A DNA stretch of 10,638 bases from Ahniella sp. (GCA_016712105.1 JADJRU010000038.1:1-10638); one strand, 5' to 3'; shown: positions 1-7,611, counted from the first letter of the stretch. The notes: generated by a model not told the origin, from the letters alone. Translations and numbers: made by a program.

Positions 1-1
1 C

Positions 2-610
2 CTGAATCAGGAAGGAGTGGTCGTTCTGAACGGCGGCTCCATCAATCTGATGGGGAGTCGACCGGCTCCGCATCGTCGACCTCTCCTCTCCGAAGCAGAT
101 TCGTTGATCCTCTCGCGTACTCAAGATACCGTGGGAACCGGCGCTGTCCATCATCATGCAAGAACACCTGGACGGCGAGTCTATAACCTTGGCGAGGTCG
201 AGAATCCCGGATTCTATCGTGTGCCGACAGGTGGTATGGATGTCATGAGCGCCATCGCCATGGCCAACGGGTTCAGTGATGATGCGTCACGAGAAGGGAC
301 TTTGGTGGTCCGATTGACGCCGGATGGCTACCAGGTGCAGGAAGTGAATCTGGAGTCCTTCGGCACGCCTGATTTTGCGCAAACGGCAACGGTTTCGTTG
401 CAGTCGTACGACATCGTCTACGTTCCCCGCTCGCGCGTCGGCGATTTCTCCTATTTCGCGAAGAACGTGCTGGCAGGTCTGGCAAACTTTACCCGCATTG
501 CCTATGACGTTCGCTACATCACCACAGGCGAAGTCGGAGGTTCTGATGGCTATGCTGGTATACGACCCGCAGTCCAACGTCCCCGGCCGCTCCGGCAAAA
601 AGGGTCTTAG
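2..610 (+). CDS. Wza-type polysaccharide export protein, 3' part, frame-broken
   Basis: C-terminal part of an outer-membrane polysaccharide export protein; the start lies left of the window. The clearest piece is an SLBB-type domain beginning RRVYNLGEVENPGFYRVP (about 175-230), followed by the usual late motif SYDIVYVPRSRVGDF (about 400-450). Such proteins form the periplasmic and outer-membrane channel that exports polymer. Between about 50 and 175 the protein makes sense only by hopping frames: SINLMG in frame 2, RLRIVDLS in frame 3, LSEADSLILSR in frame 2, then PALSIIM in frame 3, then back to frame 2. That suggests about four small indels. The open frame runs to the TAG at 608-610, but its last 22 or so residues are Arg/Pro-rich and overlap the next gene. 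The natural stop may be the TGA at 544-546, which overlaps the ATG of the Wzz gene. Family assignment is firm; the exact ends are not. Confidence 0.85.
   Translation: MNQEGVVVLNGGSINLMGSRPAPHRRPLLSEADSLILSRTQDTVGTGAVHHHARTPGRRVYNLGEVENPGFYRVPTGGMDVMSAIAMANGFSDDASREGTLVVRLTPDGYQVQEVNLESFGTPDFAQTATVSLQSYDIVYVPRSRVGDFSYFAKNVLAGLANFTRIAYDVRYITTGEVGGSDGYAGIRPAVQRPRPLRQKGS
536..540 (+). promoter_or_regulatory. Shine-Dalgarno GGAGG for the Wzz gene
   Basis: GGAGG sits 5 bases before the ATG at 546. It supports that ATG as the true start of the chain-length determinant, although the frame from this ATG breaks after about 10 codons. The same ATG overlaps a TGA (544-546), a typical translational-coupling arrangement with the export gene. 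Confidence 0.6.
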
Positions 611-1952
611 TCCGGGACGTCGCTTTCGTGCTGTTTCGGCGCCGCTGGATCGTCCTGGCGATCTCGCTTCCGATCATTCTGGCGGGCACCTTCGGGTTGC
701 TGAACCGGAACAGCACCTACACCGCAGCTTCGCGTGTCCTGGTCGAGCTTCGAAACGTGGATGCGCCCCGTTGGAACACCTCCGCTGGAACCATCGATTA
801 TGATCGTGAAATGAACACTCTCGTGAACATCGCCATGAGCGTCTCGGTTGCCGAGCGCGCCGCCGCCGCGCTGGCGGATTCATTGCCTATTGTTCGACAG
901 ATCGATCCCAACCTATCCACTCTCCAGGAGGGCTCCGACTTCCGGGACCTTTTGCTGGACGGGCTTGAAGTCAATATCGTTGGAGAATCGAATATTCTCG
1001 AATTCAGGCACATGGCCGAGAATCCTCGTGTTGCCCTGATGGCCGTGGTGCTGCGCAGCGGATTCATCCACTACGAAAATTGGGTCAGCGCAATCTCGGG
1101 GCGGTCGACTACTACTCTGAACAGCTGGAAACCGTGCGGGCCGAGATTGACTCGCTGCTCGGAGTGCGTGGCGAGATCCTGCGGCAGGGTGGGTACACCT
1201 CCATCGAAGACGAGATGCGGTACTCCACCGGGTTCACGGCCGACATCGATTCGCAGCTTTTGAAGGTCCGGGTTGAACGTGAACAACTGGAGTCGGAATA
1301 CGCACAATTGAGGGCCTTCCTGGAGCGGGACCCGCGCGAGTTCCCGGCAGGCCAGGACGAGAGCCGGGCTTCGACCCTGGTCGGCTGGCGCGACCAGGTC
1401 GGGAAGCACGAAGACCAGCTCAATTCCATCCTCACGATTCACGGAGGACGCTGCCTGCCCGCCGGCAGCGGGCACTGCTGGAAAGCTCATTGAAGCGTTT
1501 GCGGGAAGAGGAAATAGCCTATACCGAGAGCGTGCATCTGTCCTGATCTCGACCAGGCAGCGCGAAAGCACCCCTGCGCGCAGTTGGCTGAGCTCAGGCA
1601 GGGCACGATCATCTGCCGACGTCTACCAGAGCGTGTCGATGCTGGACGGTCACTTCAGTCGCTGCGCGACCTGCTGGACGACCTTCAGGGCAAATGGGGA
1701 GAAGTCCGCATGAACGAGATGGCCGACGACCGTGTGAGCAAGGTCGTCGTGCTGACGGAGCCTGAACTGGTCACCGCGCTGGTGGGCGGTAAGACGACCG
1801 TGTATCTCGCCATGGTTGTGATCCTGGCTCTCGCGCTGGGGATCGTCGGGGCATTCCTGCAGGATGCCTTTGATCATCGAATCTATGTGCCGCAGGATGT
1901 TGAGGCTGAACTCAAGTTGCCGGTGTTTGCCAGCGTTTCGCGGACGGACTGA
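546..1952 (+). CDS. Wzz/GumC-type chain-length determinant, frameshifted
   Basis: Inner-membrane polysaccharide co-polymerase that controls polymer length and contacts Wza and Wzy. Reconstructed length is about 468 residues. It has a first membrane helix WIVLAISLPIILAGTFGLL (646-702) preceded by the basic cytoplasmic stretch LFRRRW. A large periplasmic region follows, with heptad-like Glu/Leu/Arg-rich helices (about 1100-1700). A second membrane helix YLAMVVILALALGIVGAFL lies at about 1803-1859, followed by a short cytoplasmic tail ending VFASVSRTD. The start is set by GGAGG-ATG; MAMLVYDPQS in frame 3 joins PTSPAAPAKRVLVRDVAF in frame 1 near 570. Further breaks lie near 1090, 1438-1463, 1535-1546 and around 1600-1660, so the gene as given cannot make one protein. 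There is no Walker-containing kinase domain after the second helix, and no separate kinase gene follows. The family call is strong. Confidence 0.85.
1080..1493 (+). CDS. Wzz middle fragment (periplasmic coiled coil)
   Basis: Intact frame-3 piece of the chain-length determinant, reading RNLGAVDYYSEQLETVRAEI from about 1089 and then long charged helices such as KVRVEREQLESEYAQLRAFL. The TTG at 1080 is only the nominal start of the open frame. The frame enters from frame 1 near 1090 by what looks like one lost base. From about 1450 the coding signal passes to frame 2 (RQRALLESSLKRLREEEIAY, 1463-1522), so the last 15 or so residues here are out of frame. Confidence 0.6.
   Translation: MGQRNLGAVDYYSEQLETVRAEIDSLLGVRGEILRQGGYTSIEDEMRYSTGFTADIDSQLLKVRVEREQLESEYAQLRAFLERDPREFPAGQDESRASTLVGWRDQVGKHEDQLNSILTIHGGRCLPAGSGHCWKAH
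1584..1952 (+). CDS. Wzz C-terminal fragment (second membrane helix)
   Basis: Frame-3 piece holding the end of the coiled coil (SLRDLLDDLQGKWGEVRM), the conserved pre-membrane segment VVVLTEPELV, the second transmembrane helix (about 1803-1859) and the cytoplasmic tail. It would be called as a separate small membrane protein by a gene finder, but it is the C-terminus of the gene that starts at 546. The same frame is open from 1545 (DLDQAARKHPCAQLAEL), and frame 1 carries YQSVSMLDGHF near 1621-1653, showing two compensating shifts there. Confidence 0.65.
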   Translation: MAELRQGTIICRRLPERVDAGRSLQSLRDLLDDLQGKWGEVRMNEMADDRVSKVVVLTEPELVTALVGGKTTVYLAMVVILALALGIVGAFLQDAFDHRIYVPQDVEAELKLPVFASVSRTD

Positions 1953-1953
1953 C

Positions 1954-3422
1954 GTGCCGATCGCGAAGCGTCATGATGCCGTGCCGGGCGCTACGCGGTT
2001 CCGGAGCAGTTGGGCGGGTCTTGTGCTTGTGGTCAGTCGCCTTCTGGTGGGTCGTGCGGGTGCGGATCTCTTCGCGGGTGTGTTGGCCGGCATATTATTG
2101 GCGGCCATTTTTCTGATCGTTTCGTTTCGCCATCTGACAATCCCGTTTTATATGTTCATTCTGGCGGTTGGCGGTTTTCGATACATTTGGTCGATTCAGA
2201 TGCCGGGACTTCCCGATCTGTATCTGGACCGCATGGCTCTGATCTGGCTCGCGGTTGTATTTCTGATCAAGTACGTCTCCGAGCAGCGTAAACCGCTGGG
2301 GGCCCTTGCGCGCCGATATTCTGCTGCTGTTGCATGGCCTATATCTCTTGGTGCAGGTTGTGCTGGGTGACATGTACGCATTCAACGCGTGGACGATGAG
2401 CATTCTCATTCCCTACTCGGCATACCTCCTAGCAAAGAACATTATCACGACGCGTCAGCAGATCCGGTTGACTCTGTGGATGCTGTTTGCGCTCTGTGTC
2501 TACTACAATGTGACGGCCGTCGCGGGAAAAGTACGATTTCAATGCCTGGATCTGGCCCAGGAAGTCAGGGAAGGTAACGTCGGGTATCTCAATCGATCCG
2601 TGGGCCGTTTATGCACGCCCCCTGTTCGGTACCGTGATCGGCATGCTGCTGCCCCTGCATCTCTACTTCCTGGCCACCATCAGGAATCGTCTGGGCAAGG
2701 TTCTGCTGATCGTGAGCCTTCTGGTCGGGCTGGCGGGCATTGCCTTCACGTATACCCGCGGCGGCTGGATTGCCGGTGGCGCAGCGCTGATGGTCACCGC
2801 CGTACTCAATCGGAAGGCGTACCTTCGTTACCTTCTGCCTGCGGCTGTTCTGGCGCCCATCATGGCCATTGCCGTGCTGGGGTTGGCGCAGGACAAGTTC
2901 ATGCAGGAAAGACTGGAAAACGAGGATACAGTCGGCTCACGTTTCGGCACCGGCGTCACGGTGCTTCGCGTGTGGCGGGACCATCCGCTGTTCGGCGTCG
3001 GTTACTTCCAGTTCCAAAGCGTTCGTGAACGGTATATTCAACCTGTAGAGATTCCGGGCATGGCCACCATCCGCTATGTCCAGTTCCGTCACAATGCCAT
3101 CCACGATATCTATCTGGGTCCATTGGCCGAGACAGGACTGGTCGGGATGGGGTTGCAATGCGCCATCTAGTTCCTGATCGGCAGAGGGCTTCTCCGCTGG
3201 CGGACGCGTCAGCGCGAAGGTGGTCACTTCGCCAATTCATGTCGTTCCCGTGTTCGGCGGCGTGTTTGTCGGCTGTTGGCGGGCGGTCTCGCGATCGATT
3301 ACCGCTTCTTTTCCGCTGTCGGCACGATCTTCCTGGTTTGCGCAGGCGTTCTCGATGGATATGTTGATCGCGAACGGGTGCGGCTTCGCCTGAAACCGGA
3401 AGCATGGGTGAGGCGGGCTTGA
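1954..3422 (+). CDS. Wzy / O-antigen ligase-type membrane protein, frameshifted
   Basis: Multi-pass inner-membrane protein of the O-antigen ligase/polymerase family (Wzy_C domain). It probably polymerises the repeat units or transfers the finished chain. Reconstructed length is about 489 residues with ten or more hydrophobic segments. The diagnostic pieces are FTYTRGGWIAGGAALM (from 2745), RVWRDHPLFGVGYFQF (about 2964-3011) and HNAIHDIYLGPLAETGLVG (3090-3146). The GTG start at 1954 lies one base after the Wzz stop, with only a weak ribosome site. Frame 1 carries the protein to about 2300, frame 2 to about 2525 (ADILLLLHGLYLLVQVVLG), then frame 3 from about 2529 (KYDFNAWIWPR). An in-frame TAG stands at 3168-3170. 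Past it the same frame continues with LIGRGLLRW and AIDYRFFSAVGTIFLVCAG to a natural TGA at 3420-3422, with a short out-of-frame patch near 3235-3280. Polymerase and ligase cannot be told apart from sequence alone. Confidence 0.8.
2529..3170 (+). CDS. Wzy/ligase core fragment
   Basis: Longest uninterrupted piece of the ligase-type gene, in frame 3. It carries the Wzy_C signature RGGW (2757-2768), the HPLFGVG motif and the HN...H loop of the periplasmic active region. The ATG at 2634 is internal to a conserved membrane helix (TVIGMLLPLHLYF), and the frame is meaningful from 2529, so 2634 is not a true start. The fragment ends at the TAG at 3168-3170. Confidence 0.6.
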   Translation, partial: KYDFNAWIWPRKSGKVTSGISIDPWAVYARPLFGTVIGMLLPLHLYFLATIRNRLGKVLLIVSLLVGLAGIAFTYTRGGWIAGGAALMVTAVLNRKAYLRYLLPAAVLAPIMAIAVLGLAQDKFMQERLENEDTVGSRFGTGVTVLRVWRDHPLFGVGYFQFQSVRERYIQPVEIPGMATIRYVQFRHNAIHDIYLGPLAETGLVGMGLQCAI

Positions 3423-3455
3423 CCGCTGGGCGCCGCCGGCGCCGAATTCGCAGCT

Positions 3456-3460
3456 GGAGG
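3456..3460 (+). promoter_or_regulatory. Shine-Dalgarno GGAGG for the ATPase-SPOR gene
   Basis: GGAGG 11 bases upstream of the ATG at 3472. The spacing is on the long side, but together with the family-typical first residues MYLEHFGLS it fixes the start of the ATPase gene. Confidence 0.45.
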
Positions 3461-3471
3461 TCTGACCGAGC

Positions 3472-5082
3472 ATGTATCTGGAGCACTTCGGACTGTCCCG
3501 AGGCCCGTTCGGCATCTCGCCGCGCCTGGTTTCTCTACAAGTCGGGCGCGTTCGAAGAGAGCATGGCCCATCTCGTTTTCGGCCTGGACAACAGTGAAGC
3601 GATCGTGATGATCACCGGCGACATCGGTACTGGCAAGACGATGGCCATCCAGTCGTTCCTGTCGCATCTCGGTGACCGCTACTTGACGGCGCTTATCACC
3701 AACACCTGCGTCGACGGCCGCGAGCTGCTCAAATTGATCCTCGACGATCTGGGCGCCAGGTAGATGCCCGTGCGGACAAGTCGGATCTGCTGATCGCGTT
3801 CAAGCAGTTCCTGATCGCTGAAGGCAGGGAGGGCAAGCGCATTGTCATCGTTGTCGACGAAGCGCAGAACCTGTCTCGCGAGGTGCTCGAAGAGATCCGC
3901 CAGTTGACGAACCTCGGACAAGGCGAGGAGCAGCCGGTCCAGATCATTCTGGTCGGGCAGCCCGAACTCGAAGCGACCATCGACCGCCCCGATCTGGCGC
4001 AGTTGAAGCAGCGCATCCGCGTACACTACAAGTTGGCGCACCTGACGCGGCACGAGCTGGAGGAATACGTGGACCACCGCATGGTGGTGGCCGGCGGCCG
4101 GACCGGCACTTTCAGCGCGCGGGCTTTGGATCGCATCTACGAGATCAGCGGAGGAGTGCCGCGGGTTGTCAATACCCTGGCCATCGAAGCCCTGCTTTCA
4201 GCCTTCGTGGCGGGCCGCCACACGGTGGAAGGGATGGATTTGGATGACCAGGCCCCGGCGGTGCCCGTGAAGGGTTCGCCAGCCGCTCCCGTGTCGACCG
4301 CTTCCGTGGCGGAAGCACCCCCCATGAGGCCCGGCAGCTCAACGCGCGCCAACATCTCAACGCGGGCGGACATGGCCGTGCGGCGCGACGTGGCGGCCGA
4401 TCCTCCCCGTCGCGCGGAGGGGACGGCACCGGTGCAGGCGAGGAGGGGCGCGACTCGCGGCCGCAACCTGGCGATTGCCGCGATACTGTTTGTCGGTGTG
4501 GTGGCCGTTCTGGCAGCGACGGGTCGGCTGGATCCGCTGTGGTCGCGCTCCCCTGTCGCGGGGACGAGCGACGGTACGGTGCAACCGCGCTCGCCCATCG
4601 GGGAACCGCCCCTTCCCGTGGAAGCGAACGAAGTGGAAGTGTCGGCTTCGCCGGTCGATTCGTCCCTGTCACTGGAGCCGGCCGCTGCAGACACCGCCGC
4701 CACAGTTACCGAATCCAGGCAGACGGCGGCCGTGCCGGTGATCACGGAAACTCCGCGTAGGGAGCCTGACGTAATGGCCAAATCAGCGGTCCGCGACTCG
4801 GCGATTTCAAACGCTGCGGCTGCCACGGCTGGAGAACACTACATCCACGTCAGTTCGTTCCGTACGGCGGCTCACGCGGCCGACGTAGCCACCCAGTTCA
4901 CGGACCGCGGATTGTTCGCCACTGTTCGGCAGCAGTTGGTCCGCGACAGTATGTGGTACCGAGTCTATCTGGGGCCATACGGTTCACATGACAGCGCGGT
5001 CAGGTTGGCCAACCGGCTGCGGGAGGAAGGTACGATCACCTATTACAAGGTGGTACTTCTGGGAGCCGAAGTAGGGCTGTGA
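3472..5082 (+). CDS. ExeA/GspA-like AAA ATPase with TM and SPOR domain, frameshifted
   Basis: Predicted inner-membrane protein of about 536 residues: a cytoplasmic ATPase, one transmembrane helix and a periplasmic peptidoglycan-binding SPOR domain. The N-terminus MYLEHFGLSRGPFGISP is typical of ExeA/GspA-type ATPases. Walker A GDIGTGKT lies at 3617-3640 (residues about 49-56), Walker B IVIVVDEAQ at 3841-3867, ILVGQPEL at 3946-3969, and LKQRIRVHYKLAHL follows. A Pro/Ala/Ser/Thr-rich linker (about 4240-4455) leads to the helix NLAIAAILFVGVVAVLAAT (4465-4521). A second low-complexity stretch precedes the SPOR domain (about 4831-5070; YIHVSSFRTAAHAADVA, then WYRVYLGPYGSHDSAVRLAN). Two breaks occur: near 3515-3525 (frame 1 to 2) and near 3757-3763 (frame 2 to 1, apparently one lost base that creates TAG 3761-3763). 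The stop overlaps the next gene's GTG. The domain order recalls DamX and secretin-assembly ATPases; its role in polymer export is inferred. Confidence 0.85.
3763..5082 (+). CDS. ATPase-SPOR main fragment (Walker B to SPOR)
   Basis: Uninterrupted frame-1 portion of the ATPase gene, beginning DARADKSDLLIAFKQFLIAE. It includes Walker B, the sensor region, the linker, the membrane helix and the whole SPOR domain, but lacks Walker A. A gene finder may start it at 3883, inside the ATPase domain. It is not an independent gene: Walker A sits in frame 2 immediately upstream. Confidence 0.65.
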   Translation, partial: DARADKSDLLIAFKQFLIAEGREGKRIVIVVDEAQNLSREVLEEIRQLTNLGQGEEQPVQIILVGQPELEATIDRPDLAQLKQRIRVHYKLAHLTRHELEEYVDHRMVVAGGRTGTFSARALDRIYEISGGVPRVVNTLAIEALLSAFVAGRHTVEGMDLDDQAPAVPVKGSPAAPVSTASVAEAPPMRPGSSTRANISTRADMAVRRDVAADPPRRAEGTAPVQARRGATRGRNLAIAAILFVGVVAVLAATGRLDPLWSRSPVAGTSDGTVQPRSPIGEPPLPVEANEVEVSASPVDSSLSLEPAAADTAATVTESRQTAAVPVITETPRREPDVMAKSAVRDSAISNAAAATAGEHYIHVSSFRTAAHAADVATQFTDRGLFATVRQQLVRDSMWYRVYLGPYGSHDSAVRLANRLREEGTITYYKVVLLGAEVGL

Positions 5083-6248
5083 CCGACGGAACGGTACCGA
5101 TGCGCATGGCCCAATTGGTTGAAACTCTGGATGCCGGGGGTGCAGAAGCGCTCGCGGTGGACATCGCCGGGGCCTTGGCCGCCCGGGGGCACGATTCACA
5201 CCTGGCCGTGGCCCGCAGGGATGGTCCATTCCTCGACAGGCTGTCGCCGACGGTGGCATTCCATGACCTGAATCGGCCGCGTCGCGACGGCAACCAGGCG
5301 TACCGGATCCTCTATTTCCTGGAAACCTGTCGTCGACTCGAGAGCCTGCTGTGCGCACAGCGGATCGAAGTGTTGCAAACGCATCTCCCGAAGGCGAACT
5401 TCCTCGGGCTTGTCACATGGCTTGGAGGGGCGTCTGCAAGGTTTATCCCACCGTGCACAACAACCGGGAGTTCGATTACGGCGACGGCGCGGGACGGATG
5501 AGGGGCACTGCGCCGGGCCGGTTATCGCGGCATGCTCAAGACGTGCAGTGGGGTCATCGCCGTCAGCGATCAGGTCCGCGATTCGCTCGCCGATCAACTG
5601 GGAGTTTCGCCGGGTCAGAAGGCGCGCATACTGGTCGTTCCGAATGGCGTTCGGCTGCCGGCGCCTGTGACGGCGACCGAGCGCTCACGCCTTCGTGCTT
5701 CGCTGGGCGTTACCGACGAGCAGGTGTTGATCGTCGGCGCCGGGCGGCTTACCCGGCAAAAGAACTTCGCGCGGCTGATCGAAGCTCTCGGTCGATTGGA
5801 GCCCACCGGCGCCGACTGGCGATGCCTCATTGCCGGTGACGGCGAGTTGCGGGCTGAGCTCGAGGCGCAGATTGCAGCCGCGGCGTCGGGAAGCCGGATT
5901 CGCCTGATGGGGTTGCATGGGGATATACCGGGGCTCTTCGCGGCAGCTGACGTTTTCTGCCTGCCTTCGCTATACGAGGGACTGCCGCTGGTTCTACTCG
6001 AAGCCATGGGAGCCGCATTGCCGACGGTTGCGTTCGCGATAGCCGGGGTCACGGATGTCGTGGCCGAAGGGGTTCAGGCCCGTTTGGCCGCGCCGGATGA
6101 CGCCGACGCTCTGGCTGACGCCATTGGCGCGCTGTTGGTCGACGCACCGCAGCGGCGGAGACTCGGACTCGCTGCGCGCGCGAAGGTAGAGTCGCACCAC
6201 AGTTTCGACGCCGTACTCAATCGCCTGGAGCAGGTGTACCGGACGTAG
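5079..6248 (+). CDS. Family-4 type glycosyltransferase (GT-B), frameshifted
   Basis: Cytoplasmic retaining glycosyltransferase of about 389 residues, expected to add one sugar from a nucleotide-sugar donor to the lipid-linked repeat unit. The N-terminal Rossmann fold opens with QLVETLDAGGAEALAVDIAG. The C-terminal donor-binding half has VVPNGVRL, GAGRLTRQKNFARLIEAL, CLIAGDGELRAEL and the E-x7-E motif EGLPLVLLE (5976-6002). The GTG start (5079) overlaps the preceding TGA in a GTGA quartet, suggesting translational coupling; an alternative ATG is at 5100. Between about 5435 and 5510 the frame slips to frame 2 (VYPTVHNNREFDYGDGAG) and returns to frame 3 (LRRAGYRGMLKTCSGVIAVS), so a pair of compensating indels splits the ORF. 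Sugar specificity cannot be read from the sequence. Confidence 0.85.
5532..6248 (+). CDS. Glycosyltransferase C-terminal fragment (donor-binding half)
   Basis: Clean frame-3 portion of the first glycosyltransferase: SGVIAVSDQVRDSLADQL, the whole Glycos_transf_1-type domain and the C-terminal helix. It shares the frame with the N-terminal half but is separated from it by a TGA at 5499-5501, reached only because of the local frame slip. The ATG at 5532 is internal to the protein. Confidence 0.65.
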   Translation: MLKTCSGVIAVSDQVRDSLADQLGVSPGQKARILVVPNGVRLPAPVTATERSRLRASLGVTDEQVLIVGAGRLTRQKNFARLIEALGRLEPTGADWRCLIAGDGELRAELEAQIAAAASGSRIRLMGLHGDIPGLFAAADVFCLPSLYEGLPLVLLEAMGAALPTVAFAIAGVTDVVAEGVQARLAAPDDADALADAIGALLVDAPQRRRLGLAARAKVESHHSFDAVLNRLEQVYRT

Positions 6249-6255
6249 TCGCGTC

Positions 6256-7611
6256 ATGTCAGCAGCGGAAAGTCGCCCCGTGCTCAACCAGTCTCTATAC
6301 ATTTTCGCGTCCAAGATTGCCGGCTATGCGGTGCGCCTTATCTTGCCGTACTTTCTGGTCCGTCTGTTGTCGGTGTCCGATTTCGGCGCCTATAGGCAGT
6401 TCTTTCTTCTCGACATGTACATCGGGGCGCTGTTGCAGCTGGGATTGACACAGGCTCTCTACTATTTCATTCCTCGTGATGTCCGCAACGCCGGCGCCTA
6501 CCTGCTCAACAGTGTCCTGATGAATCTGCTTAGATTGGGGATTGGCTTCACCGTCATCGGCTTGGCCTCAGGCCCCATCAGCCAGTGGCTGAACATGGCG
6601 ATCCTCAAGGACGCCTTCTGGATGCTGACGCTCTATTCCGTGACCATGATCCTGGCTGTCTCCTGCGACACCTACCTGATTGCGCGACAGAAGGTGAAGG
6701 CATCGGCGGCTTTTGAGGTGCTGGGGCAAACGCTGGCCAGTGTGGTCTGTGTTGCGGTCGCGTTCCTGACCCGTCGACTTGACGCCATTCTGATCGGATT
6801 GGTCGCTGCGAGGATCGTCCAATTGGTCGCGATGTCGGCCTATATTCACTGGCGGTTGCATGGTTTCAAGTCGGAGCGGTACTTCTTCGGCATTCGCGAG
6901 CAGATTCGCTACGGTATGGTGCTCGGAGCGTCAGGTCCCATGTTTACCATGTTGATGCGGCTGCACGAGTTTTTCGTGAGTCGGTACTATGGTACAGAAG
7001 CCTACGGCATCTATTCGGCCGGGTGTACCGAGTTGCCGATTATCCAGTTGTTCGTCCAGTCTCTCGCAGCGGTGGCGCTCGTCCAATTCGCCAAGCTGGA
7101 GCAAGACAATGACTGGGAGGGAATTCGGGCCCTGTGGCGCAAGGTGCTCACGAGTTCCTATGCGGTCGCTCTTCCGGTCATCGCGGTTCTGCTCCTTGTC
7201 TCCAAGCCGCTAATACTCTTCATGTTCACGGAAACCTCTGCTGAGGCGCTCCCTATCTTTCAGGTCAATACGTTGGCAAAGATCGGCTTGGTCTTCAATT
7301 CAGCACTGGTGCTGAGGGCGATGAACCGCAATGATATTTCGATATGGACCAATGCGATCACTCTGGTCCTGGCGCCGCTGCTGCTCTATGTCGGGATGAA
7401 ACTCGGCGGCATGGTGGGCATCATTGCGGCGCAGGCCCTGTTGATGATAGGATGCCGGCTTCTTGGCAATGTGATCTTGAACCGTATCATCCCTGCGCCA
7501 CTGCCCTACGTGGTGCGGCCGGGTGAACTGTTGGACTTCTATCGAGACACGTGGCTGAAGGCCCGTGAGCGGATTTCCTCGCGCCGACGAGCTCGGCACG
7601 GTGGGCTATGA
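6256..7611 (+). CDS. Wzx-type polysaccharide flippase (MOP superfamily)
   Basis: Intact 451-residue polytopic inner-membrane protein expected to flip the lipid-linked repeat unit from the cytoplasmic to the periplasmic face. The N-terminus has the family pattern: NQSLYIFASKIAGYAVRLIL, then PYFLVRLLSVSDFGAYRQFF, where the L(L)(S)xxDFGxYxQF element is characteristic of Wzx/RfbX-like transporters. About 12-14 hydrophobic stretches span the chain (for example WMLTLYSVTMILAVSC, VALPVIAVLLLVSKPLILFM, ITLVLAPLLLYVGM). The tail is basic and cytoplasmic (KARERISSRRRARHGG), and length is normal for the family. ATG 6256 follows the preceding stop by 7 bases with a poor ribosome site, again suggesting coupled translation. 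The stop TGA (7609-7611) overlaps an ATG. No frame breaks were seen. Confidence 0.9.
   Translation: MSAAESRPVLNQSLYIFASKIAGYAVRLILPYFLVRLLSVSDFGAYRQFFLLDMYIGALLQLGLTQALYYFIPRDVRNAGAYLLNSVLMNLLRLGIGFTVIGLASGPISQWLNMAILKDAFWMLTLYSVTMILAVSCDTYLIARQKVKASAAFEVLGQTLASVVCVAVAFLTRRLDAILIGLVAARIVQLVAMSAYIHWRLHGFKSERYFFGIREQIRYGMVLGASGPMFTMLMRLHEFFVSRYYGTEAYGIYSAGCTELPIIQLFVQSLAAVALVQFAKLEQDNDWEGIRALWRKVLTSSYAVALPVIAVLLLVSKPLILFMFTETSAEALPIFQVNTLAKIGLVFNSALVLRAMNRNDISIWTNAITLVLAPLLLYVGMKLGGMVGIIAAQALLMIGCRLLGNVILNRIIPAPLPYVVRPGELLDFYRDTWLKARERISSRRRARHGGL

Noticed and set aside
541..610. Extra Arg/Pro-rich C-terminal tail of the export protein as a real extension
   Set aside because: It overlaps the N-terminal coding part of Wzz in another frame and lacks family character; a missed stop at 544-546 caused by an indel is more likely.
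1071..1571. 166-codon minus-strand open frame opposite the Wzz coiled coil
   Set aside because: The plus strand here encodes recognisable Wzz helices in consecutive frames; the antisense product shows no domain.
2634..3170. Separate 178-residue membrane protein gene
   Set aside because: Its frame is meaningful from 2529 and its motifs complete the ligase-type protein begun at 1954; it is a fragment, not a gene.
4137..4826. 229-codon open frame on the minus strand opposite the ATPase-SPOR linker
   Set aside because: It mirrors a GC-rich Ala/Pro/Ser/Thr-biased coding strand, which easily leaves the antisense frame open; its product is low complexity and unlike any family.
50..5520. Programmed ribosomal frameshifting as the cause of the frame changes
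   Set aside because: There are too many sites, shifts go both ways, and I see no consistent slippery heptamer with a downstream structure at the breaks.
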